A DNA stretch of 32,224 nucleotides, from assembly GCA_937139515.1 (NCBI GenBank), contig CAKZQI010000293.1, positions 1 to 32,224 on the forward strand. Reading direction: 5' to 3'. Below are positions 26,607 to 32,224 of the stretch, piece after piece. The position numbers and the translations under genes were made by a program. This DNA is from an uncultured Armatimonadota bacterium (GTDB taxonomy: Bacteria; Armatimonadota; Fimbriimonadia; Fimbriimonadales; GBS-DC). The notes beneath the pieces were generated by a model. That model was given only the letters and a program-made list of their open reading frames with translations. It was not told the origin of the DNA and searched no databases. The stretch's first letter is position 1. Each line of letters starts with the position of its first letter.

Positions 26607-27258
26607 AGAGCTGTTGGCGGAAGTCGCCGAGCGTGCGCGCGTCTGCACCCACTGCCACCTATCGCAGACACGCACGCAGGTCGTGTTCGGGGAGGGCAAC
26701 CCGCGTTCCCCTCTAGTGATTGTGGGCGAGGGACCTGGCGAGCAAGAGGACGCCACAGGACGCCCGTTTGTGGGGCGTGCGGGCGCCCTGCTGGACAAGG
26801 CACTGCGCGATGCGGGCATGGCACGGCGCCATGTGTACATCTGCAATGTGGTTAAGTGCCGTGCGTTCATCATAGAAAACGGGCGTGTTCGCAATCGCCC
26901 GCCCACTCAAGAGGAGATTCAAGCCTGCTTGCCGTGGCTGGATGCCCAGCTCACGATTATCCGTCCGCTGGTGATAGTGTGCTTAGGTGCGCCTTCTGCA
27001 TCCACCCTTATCCATAAGAACTTCAAGATGATGCAGGAGCGTGGACAGTGGTTTGCCTCCAAGTGGGCGCCTGCCGTGATTGCAGCGCTCCATCCTGCCT
27101 ACATCCTACGGCAAGCGGGTGAAGCCTACGAGCGTGCCTACCAGTCCCTCGTGAGCGACCTACAATCAGCACGCCAAAAGGTGATTGAACTCCGACGCAA
27201 ACAAGAAGAGCAACAGCCCATCCAACCTGAGGGTGAGGAACAACTAAGCCTATTCTGA
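26587..27258 (+). CDS. Uracil-DNA glycosylase, family 4 (Fe-S)
   Basis: 223 residues from the ATG at 26587; AGGAGG lies 8 nt upstream, inside the HIT gene, with a 20-bp overlap. It removes uracil from DNA. The four cluster cysteines are visible: VCTHCHLS (two), NVVKCRAF and IQACLPW. The catalytic region is VGEGPGEQEDATGRPFVGRAG, and the later motif LHPAYILR is intact. Family-4 enzymes are frequent in thermophiles and other bacteria. The last ~40 residues (KVIELRRKQEEQQPIQPEGE) are a polar tail, ending in QLSLF. That ending resembles a sliding-clamp binding box (QLSLF), which would link the enzyme to the replisome. Confidence 0.93.
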   Translation: MEERPVEELLAEVAERARVCTHCHLSQTRTQVVFGEGNPRSPLVIVGEGPGEQEDATGRPFVGRAGALLDKALRDAGMARRHVYICNVVKCRAFIIENGRVRNRPPTQEEIQACLPWLDAQLTIIRPLVIVCLGAPSASTLIHKNFKMMQERGQWFASKWAPAVIAALHPAYILRQAGEAYERAYQSLVSDLQSARQKVIELRRKQEEQQPIQPEGEEQLSLF

Positions 27259-27264
27259 GGGAGG

Positions 27265-27270
27265 TATAAT
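27265..27270 (+). promoter_or_regulatory. Leaderless-type -10 box of the methyltransferase gene
   Basis: GAGGTATAAT then CGCTTGT then ATG. The hexamer is 7 nt from the start at 27278, and no SD is visible. Confidence 0.68.
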
Positions 27271-27277
27271 CGCTTGT

Positions 27278-28504
27278 ATGCAGGAGCGTTCTCAGAGGGG
27301 ACTCGGCGAGGTAGAGTACGGTTTGCTATCAGAAACCGAGCATAGCGATGATTTTTCTCTCAACGGTGAAACAGTGGGGTACATCTGCGAGCGCCAGTTA
27401 AGCTTATCGATGTGGGAGGCAGAAGCGAGCCAGTCTTGTCCCTCTGAGTCCCACTCTACAAATGGGATTCAGGTAGAGCCCCCTCTTGAGCCTTTTGTCG
27501 ATAGGGTCATCTGCGGAGACTGTAAAGATATACTGGCAAAAATCCCCGAGAACACTATCGATGCTATCATCACCAGCCCACCTTACTATCGCCAACGAGA
27601 ATACGGAGTGGAAACCACGCTGATAGGAAACGAAGAGGCGTTGGAGGACTACATCGAGAACTTAGTTTCTATATTTCGGAGATGCCTTGAACTCCTCAAG
27701 CCTACTGGGAGCCTCTTCGTGAACTTGGGTGATAAATACGAAGAGGGGTCGCTCTTGCTTGTACCCTACCTGTTCGCGCACCGTTTGACACAAGCCACAG
27801 GAGCGAAGCTGATTAATGTGATTACTTGGGTCAAACCGAATCCTGAGCCTCGCCAGTACAAGAGGCGTTTAGTGAGCAGTACCGAGCCGATATTTCATTT
27901 CGTGAAGACCAGTGAATATAAGTACTTCTATGACCAATTTTGTTCACACAGGGATGTTGCGCGGAAGCGGGTCAAAGGAGGGGACAACATTGGCAAACGA
28001 TACTTGGAACTCATAAAGCAGTCCGAACTCACACCTGAGCAGAAAAGCTTGGCACGCAAAGAAATCATCCAAGCGATTCAGGAAGTCAAGCAAGGAGAGA
28101 TTGCTTCGTTTCGCGTGAAGATACGCGGAATACATTCCGAAGCCTACGGTGGGCACGAGGGCGGGCGAAAGAGCCATCTTAAGTCAAAAGGATTCACCGT
28201 GATAAAAATGTATGACCGTGCTATACGGCGTGATGTGATTGAATGCCCTATTCTCTCGCTGAAATCTCTGAAGCACCCTGCAGTTTATCCAGAGTACCTT
28301 GTTCAAGAACTGCTCAAGCTAACCACCCAGCCCGGCGATGTGGTTTTGGACCCGTTCTTGGGGTCGGGAACGACCTCTGTTGTTGCAAAGCGAATGGCGA
28401 GACACTATCTCGGCATTGAAATCAATCCCGACTATTGTGAAATTGCTAATGAGCGTCTTGAAAATACATCGGTTAGTCCTGATGCGGTGGAATTCTACCT
28501 ATAG
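27278..28504 (+). CDS. DNA methyltransferase, beta-type (N4-cytosine or N6-adenine)
   Basis: 408 residues. After ~75 acidic, unrecognised residues comes VDRVICGDCKDILAKIPENT, then the catalytic motif IV TSPPYY, then a central target-recognition region. Motif I follows near the C-terminus (VVLDPFLGSGTTSVVAKRM, then GIEINPDYCEIANERL). Motif IV before motif I is the beta arrangement, and TSPPY is usual for N4-cytosine enzymes. The partner gene follows after 3 nt, giving a type II restriction-modification pair. The pair is visibly richer in A and T than the rest of the window, suggesting transfer. Recognition sequence unknown. Confidence 0.9.
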   Translation: MQERSQRGLGEVEYGLLSETEHSDDFSLNGETVGYICERQLSLSMWEAEASQSCPSESHSTNGIQVEPPLEPFVDRVICGDCKDILAKIPENTIDAIITSPPYYRQREYGVETTLIGNEEALEDYIENLVSIFRRCLELLKPTGSLFVNLGDKYEEGSLLLVPYLFAHRLTQATGAKLINVITWVKPNPEPRQYKRRLVSSTEPIFHFVKTSEYKYFYDQFCSHRDVARKRVKGGDNIGKRYLELIKQSELTPEQKSLARKEIIQAIQEVKQGEIASFRVKIRGIHSEAYGGHEGGRKSHLKSKGFTVIKMYDRAIRRDVIECPILSLKSLKHPAVYPEYLVQELLKLTTQPGDVVLDPFLGSGTTSVVAKRMARHYLGIEINPDYCEIANERLENTSVSPDAVEFYL

Positions 28505-28507
28505 CTT

Positions 28508-29470
28508 ATGCGAGAAGAGCCTCATTTGAAAATATATAGCGACCGCTCGATGTTGGTTCATGAAGACGGATCTGTGGAGGTTTTCGCTGAGGGGAAACAA
28601 GCTCCAAGCGCCCTCCAGCGATACAAACACATCAAGGAGAATCTGAGTAGCGGATGGTTTGAAAATTTGGTTGTTGAGGTCTCACGAGACCCAGCCCTAC
28701 TCAGTCCACTCTCCGAAAACGACACCGAGTTTATAAACAATCTTGTGAACGCTTTCAATAGTGAGTATGGACGCGCGGTGGTGGGACTTTTTGTCGTTCA
28801 ATTGGTCGTGAAGAGCCTCGCACAAGACCAATCGATACGCCTACATAAAGGAGGCTCGAGTCAATTCTCGTGGATTGAGGGTATATCAATGCGCTCCATC
28901 GATAGCCAGTTCATTACGCCCGTATTAAGAAAGTACAATCTTTTGTCTGTGAACGCTGATGGTGTGTTTATGACGCGCACCCTTGCAGAGAACTACCCCT
29001 ACACGCGGTTTTACAAAGCCAGTATTCGTGGGGTCAGGGATACCTGGCTTGAGCTGGTCGACAGAGTTGAGAGCAGACAACTAGAGCCTTTTAGTGCGCT
29101 GAAGTATGTTTTGGCGTGTTTGTTCAATCGTACTCAGGAATTCTCTAAATCTGTTGAAACCACCCTGAAAGCGCTCGAGCAGTTATTGGCTACGCCGAGT
29201 CTGTCTCCCAGTCAGTTGCCCCCGATTATAAAACAGCACATAAGTGGGTCTACCTACTCAGCGAGATTGCTCGAAATCGCTGTTCACAGCTTCTTGCAGG
29301 TTTTGGACGAACGCGGCTACTTAGAAGGAAAGCTCGTACCTCTATGCCAAATGAGAACTGCCAACAAAAAGCACCGCAACATAGCCGATGTGGAGATTGT
29401 CAGCCCTACGAATGAGAAAGTCGTTCTTGAGTCTATGTCAAAATCAGAGGTAGTCAGCGATGAGAACTAA
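28508..29470 (+). CDS. Probable restriction endonuclease partner, possibly 3'-truncated
   Basis: 320 residues, no close family recognised. It starts 3 nt after the methyltransferase stop codon, so it is translationally linked. The N-terminal ~200 residues are helical. The C-terminal part reads STYSARLLEIAVHSFLQVL, then MRTANKKHRNIADVEIV and VVLESMSKSEV. The Ala-Asp-Val-Glu strand followed by another acidic strand resembles a PD-(D/E)xK nuclease core, but the lysine motif and the helices that usually follow are missing, because the frame ends ~20 residues later. It overlaps the next gene by 11 bp. So it may have lost its end by deletion and be inactive; this is inference. Confidence 0.68.
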   Translation: MREEPHLKIYSDRSMLVHEDGSVEVFAEGKQAPSALQRYKHIKENLSSGWFENLVVEVSRDPALLSPLSENDTEFINNLVNAFNSEYGRAVVGLFVVQLVVKSLAQDQSIRLHKGGSSQFSWIEGISMRSIDSQFITPVLRKYNLLSVNADGVFMTRTLAENYPYTRFYKASIRGVRDTWLELVDRVESRQLEPFSALKYVLACLFNRTQEFSKSVETTLKALEQLLATPSLSPSQLPPIIKQHISGSTYSARLLEIAVHSFLQVLDERGYLEGKLVPLCQMRTANKKHRNIADVEIVSPTNEKVVLESMSKSEVVSDEN

Positions 29471-30275
29471 TACCCTTTTGATTGTATTAGCGTTGATGTT
29501 TATTGCGGTTCCTGTAGTATCCCAACAACCCAAAACCCAAACGGTACGCATCCCCGGCACCACCGTGGAGTTTGAACTGGTGTACATCCCTCCCGGCACG
29601 ATTGAACTCCCTGACCCCGAAGCCCCCAGCAAGATGACCACCGTAGAGGTCAAGGGCTTCTGGATAGGGCGCACTGAGGTCACTTGGGACGAATATGGCA
29701 CCTACGCCTTCAACAGCGACATCAAGTCCACTGAGAAGGAGCGTGAAGCCGATGCGATTGCCAAACCCAGCAAGCCCTACGGTGCGATTGATCGAGGCTT
29801 CGGCTACGAGGGGAACCCTGCCATCGGTATGACCTACATGGGCGCCACGCGCTATTGCGAATGGCTCAGCCGAATGACGGGCAAGAAGTTCCGATTGCCC
29901 ACCGAAGCCGAATGGGAGTATGTGGCGCAAGCAGGCGGACGCTGGAAACGCGAACCCTTCAGCCCCGAAGAGCTGAACAAATACGCCTGGTACAGCGCTA
30001 ACGCCGACAACAAGCCCCACAAGGTCGCTCGGAAACAACCCAATCCTTGGGGTATTTTCGACATCCTTGGGAATGTGAAAGAGTGGTGTCAGGGAATGGA
30101 TGGCAAGCCTGTAGCCTGCGGTGGTTCGTTTCAAGACCCCGCAGAAGAGGTTCATCCAGGGGCACGCTCCTACCAAGACCCCAGCTGGAATATGACCGAC
30201 CCCCAGTATCCCAAGAGTCGATGGTGGCTGTCTGATGCCCCCTTCGTCGGCTTGCGCGTGGTGATGGAAGAGTAG
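29460..30275 (+). CDS. Secreted SUMF1/formylglycine-type domain protein
   Basis: 271 residues. Signal peptide at ~1-20 (LLIVLALMFIAVPVVS, then QQ). The rest is one formylglycine-generating-enzyme-type (C-type lectin-like) domain: FELVYIPPGT, VKGFWIGRTEVTWDEY, GMTYMGATRYCEWLS, FRLPTEAEWEYVAQAGG, NPWGIFDILGNVKEWC, GGSFQD and FVGLRVVMEE. Cys residues occur in YCEWL, EWCQ and VACGG, but the pair used for substrate oxidation is not clear, so a binding or structural role is possible. No sulfatase lies nearby. The start overlaps the restriction-type gene by 11 bp; GAGGT precedes it. Confidence 0.88.
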   Translation: MRTNTLLIVLALMFIAVPVVSQQPKTQTVRIPGTTVEFELVYIPPGTIELPDPEAPSKMTTVEVKGFWIGRTEVTWDEYGTYAFNSDIKSTEKEREADAIAKPSKPYGAIDRGFGYEGNPAIGMTYMGATRYCEWLSRMTGKKFRLPTEAEWEYVAQAGGRWKREPFSPEELNKYAWYSANADNKPHKVARKQPNPWGIFDILGNVKEWCQGMDGKPVACGGSFQDPAEEVHPGARSYQDPSWNMTDPQYPKSRWWLSDAPFVGLRVVMEE

Positions 30276-30309
30276 GTGTTGTAGCACCTCTGGCGAAACT
30301 TGTCCTGCG

Positions 30310-31278
30310 ATGGCACTGAAAACGGCACTGCTGGGTACGGGCGGAATAGGACGCTATTTGGCGAAGCAAGCGCGCCAGTGCGAGGCAATCGAGCTGGTGG
30401 CACTCTACGACCCCGACTACGACAGCGCCTCGCGCTTGGCTCAGGAACTGGATATGCCCTACTACGCCCAGCTCCAAGCGGTATGGGATAAGCCAGAGGT
30501 AGAAGCGGTGCTGATTGCCACACCGCCCTACACCCACGCCGAGCTCTGCCTACAGGCGCTGGAGCATGGCAAACATGTGTTTTGTGAAAAGCCGATGGCG
30601 CCTACATTAGAAGATTGTGATGCGATGCTGGAGTCGGCTCGCCAAAATCAGCGCGTGCTGATGGTGGGGCAAGTGCTTCGGCTGTTCCCTCTCTTCTGGC
30701 AGAGCCAGCAGTGGCTCCATCAGGGCGTGATAGGCGAGCCAGTCCACTTCAGCGTGCGACGAATGGAGCACTCGGCACGCCTGTTCAGCACGGGGTGGCG
30801 CGCCGACCCCACAAAAAGCGGAGGCGCGCTCCTTGAAATCAATGTGCACGAGTTGGATTACCTGCGCTGGGTTGGGGGCAACTACCGGGTGGTGTGCGCT
30901 CAGGGACGCCAGCCCTTGCCTGAACCTGCCTTCATCCAGTGCTGGCACGCTCAACTGGAGTTCGAAAGCGGCGCCACAGGGCAGATAGAAGCCAGCATCA
31001 TCGACCCCGCAGGCGAGTATACAATACGCATCCTCGGCACGGAGGGCGTCATCCACTTCGCAGGGTTTGGCAGTGAAATCCACTACCGCACACACCAAGG
31101 CGAGGAGCAAACACTCACCGCAGAGCAGATTGGACTACCTGACCCCTACACCCACGAACTCTGTGCGTTCGCCCGCGCCGTGCTTTATGGCGACCCGCTA
31201 CCCTGCGATGGGCACGACGGGCGCGAGGCGGTCGCAAACGCACTAGAGTGCCTCAAGGCGATAGGTGCCAAGTGGTGA
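30310..31278 (+). CDS. Gfo/Idh/MocA-family oxidoreductase
   Basis: 322 residues. The N-terminal Rossmann fold has TALLGTGGIGRYLAKQA and an acidic strand-2 end (LYDPDYDS), typical for NAD(P). The family motif CEKPMAPT (EKP) follows at ~95. The C-terminal alpha/beta domain has GGALLEINVHELDYLRWVGG, with Asp/His positioned as in the sugar and inositol dehydrogenases. The substrate is not known. There is no SD or clear -10 box just upstream; the gene starts 34 nt after the SUMF1 stop codon and may be cotranscribed. Confidence 0.92.
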   Translation: MALKTALLGTGGIGRYLAKQARQCEAIELVALYDPDYDSASRLAQELDMPYYAQLQAVWDKPEVEAVLIATPPYTHAELCLQALEHGKHVFCEKPMAPTLEDCDAMLESARQNQRVLMVGQVLRLFPLFWQSQQWLHQGVIGEPVHFSVRRMEHSARLFSTGWRADPTKSGGALLEINVHELDYLRWVGGNYRVVCAQGRQPLPEPAFIQCWHAQLEFESGATGQIEASIIDPAGEYTIRILGTEGVIHFAGFGSEIHYRTHQGEEQTLTAEQIGLPDPYTHELCAFARAVLYGDPLPCDGHDGREAVANALECLKAIGAKW

Positions 31279-31287
31279 GTGAGATAT

Positions 31288-31460
31288 AAGGGTGTTCCTA
31301 AAATCGTGGCACGAGCATCCTGTCCGTGAAAACAGGATGAGTCCGCTGAGAGCGCAGGCGTCTCGCCTGCACGGTCGTTGAGAACTGCTTGGGCAAGAAT
31401 ACCCAACCCACGATTAGCGGGCAGGACGCCCGCGATCCCCGTGATTTTTCAAACACCCTC
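31288..31460. mobile_element. Inverted-repeat element, copy E (173 bp)
   Basis: Left end AAGGGTGTTCCTAAAATC is degenerate; right end GATTTTTCAAACACCCTC is canonical. Flanks AGTGAGATAT (31278-31287) and ACTGAGATAT (31461-31470) form a 10-bp direct repeat with one mismatch. The left flank overlaps the oxidoreductase stop codon, so the insertion lies at its very end. Confidence 0.75.
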
Positions 31461-31496
31461 ACTGAGATATTGACTTTTAGCACCCACCGCCAGAGG

Positions 31497-31502
31497 TACA
31501 AT
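31497..31502 (+). promoter_or_regulatory. -10 box of the Uma2 gene
   Basis: GAGGTACAAT, hexamer at 31497-31502, 9 nt before the ATG at 31512. No SD; the leader would be only about 3 nt. Confidence 0.55.
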
Positions 31503-31511
31503 ACTAATGAG

Positions 31512-32078
31512 ATGTCAGTCTCACGCACAACGACAGGCTCTAAACCCAAGCGTCGGCGACGGCTCACCGAAGCAGACCTGCTGAGCCTGCCCGACACCGG
31601 ACGCAAATACGAACTGGTCAACGGGAGGCTCCAAGAAGTGCCCACAGGTGGACGACACGGATGGTTAGAGCATCGATTGTATTCGCGGATTGCGCCCTAC
31701 ATCCCACAGCAAATGGTCTCCTTCGGTTCTAGCACGGGCTTTCGGATGGCACAGGGCAACATCCGCAGCCCCGACCTGTCGGTGATGGACAGGGAACGCC
31801 TGCCTGGGGGCGAACCGCCCGTGGGGTTCATCGACGGCGCGCCCGACTTGGCTGTGGAGATTGTGTCGCCCTCCGAGAACCTTGCCAACCTGCACGATAA
31901 ACTGCGAGAGTATTTTGAGGCGGGGGCGAAGGAGGTGTGGCTTCTGTTCCCTGAGACCCAGCAGGTGTATCGCTACACGGGCTTGTTGCAGGTGGAGGTG
32001 TTGGGAGCAGACGACCTGCTGAGGAGCGAGACGCTGTTGCCGGGGTTTGAAGTGCGTGTGCGGGAGCTGTTTGAGTAG
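31512..32078 (+). CDS. Uma2-family protein (DUF820, PD-(D/E)xK fold)
   Basis: 188 residues from the ATG at 31512. Uma2 proteins have a restriction-endonuclease-like fold and are found in many copies in some phyla; their role is not known. Visible motifs are KYELVNGRLQEVP near residue 40, IRSPDLSVMD (catalytic Asp) and DLAVEIVSPSENLANLHDKL (Glu and downstream Lys). The Trp/Leu strand EAGAKEVWLLFPETQQVYRY follows. All active-site positions appear intact. It lies immediately downstream of inverted-repeat copy E, so it could be a recently exposed or transferred gene, though nothing proves this. Confidence 0.9.
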   Translation: MSVSRTTTGSKPKRRRRLTEADLLSLPDTGRKYELVNGRLQEVPTGGRHGWLEHRLYSRIAPYIPQQMVSFGSSTGFRMAQGNIRSPDLSVMDRERLPGGEPPVGFIDGAPDLAVEIVSPSENLANLHDKLREYFEAGAKEVWLLFPETQQVYRYTGLLQVEVLGADDLLRSETLLPGFEVRVRELFE

Positions 32079-32133
32079 CGCAAGCCCTGCATCTGACCTT
32101 CGCTTGGATAGCCCTTGTATCGCTTTTCGCAGG

Positions 32134-32139
32134 TATAAT
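32134..32139 (+). promoter_or_regulatory. -10 box of the truncated terminal gene
   Basis: CAGGTATAAT, hexamer at 32134-32139, 10 nt before the ATG at 32150, predicting a leader of about 4 nt. Confidence 0.55.
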
Positions 32140-32149
32140 CTTGTACCGT

Positions 32150-32224
32150 ATGATACGCTGTGTTGTTAGCACTATAGCAAGCCTAGTATTCGTGGTTGCT
32201 TGCGCACAATCTATAAGAGAGTTG
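32150..32224 (+). CDS. Start of a secreted protein, cut by the window edge
   Basis: 25 codons are visible. The N-terminus MIRCVVSTIASLVFVVACA then QS is a signal peptide, and the VVAC segment could be a lipobox. It is preceded by a GGTATAAT box. The rest lies outside the window, so the product cannot be named. Confidence 0.55.
   Translation, partial: MIRCVVSTIASLVFVVACAQSIREL

Noticed and set aside
29460-30275. Active formylglycine-generating enzyme
   Set aside because: The domain fold fits but the catalytic Cys pair is not clear and no sulfatase lies nearby, so only the domain is claimed.

Overview
The window is about 32 kb of a bacterial chromosome and is almost all single-copy housekeeping and cell-envelope genes. 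The best guess for the source is a member of Armatimonadota (Fimbriimonadales-like). The grounds are the DUF1559-type pseudopilins with an [13 protein letters not shown] start followed by FPVFAQAR, a PEP-CTERM tail, RNase Y together with rhomboid, Uma2 and CAP proteins, and multi-hairpin intergenic repeats. This taxonomic call is inference; no rRNA gene is present.

Layout. 1-500: a 21-bp tandem array and degenerate intergenic repeats. 503-5056: secreted rhodanese, a DUF1559 pseudopilin followed by two small related envelope proteins, a PilZ protein (minus strand) and an M32 carboxypeptidase. 5084-9569: a secreted protein of unknown function, a CHAD-like protein, a PEP-CTERM endonuclease/phosphatase-fold protein, and a second pseudopilin interrupted by an in-frame TAG, again followed by a small envelope protein. 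9580-11466: a short inverted-repeat element placed just upstream of hisC, then hisC and an ankyrin protein. 11429-17719 (minus): CBS-GGDEF protein; then an operon-like string rimO, gatB, small membrane protein, UspA-like, TrkA-N and substrate-binding lipoprotein. 17759-19197 (plus): coaD, a coiled-coil protein and tRNA-Glu. 19266-22494 (minus): gyrB, rhomboid protease and a small membrane protein. 22522-23391: gene-free repeat cluster. 23392-27258 (plus): CAP protein, recX, rny, HIT protein and family-4 uracil-DNA glycosylase. 27278-29470: an AT-richer methyltransferase and its likely restriction partner. 29460-32224: SUMF1-like protein, Gfo/Idh oxidoreductase, Uma2 protein and the start of a secreted protein.

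Three signals recur across the window. First, a promoter motif GGTANANT (mostly GGTATAAT, GGTATACT or GGTACAAT) lies in front of most transcription units. In seven cases its last base is exactly 6 or 7 nt from the start codon, which predicts leaderless mRNAs. Second, a family of 116-198 bp elements has 15-20 bp inverted ends (GAGGGTGTTTGAAAA and its complement) and 8-10 bp imperfect flanking direct repeats; it looks like a non-autonomous mobile element, and one copy interrupts another repeat. Third, pseudopilin genes are paired with tiny single-span proteins, two of which share a GYYEGPM.PKS.R motif.
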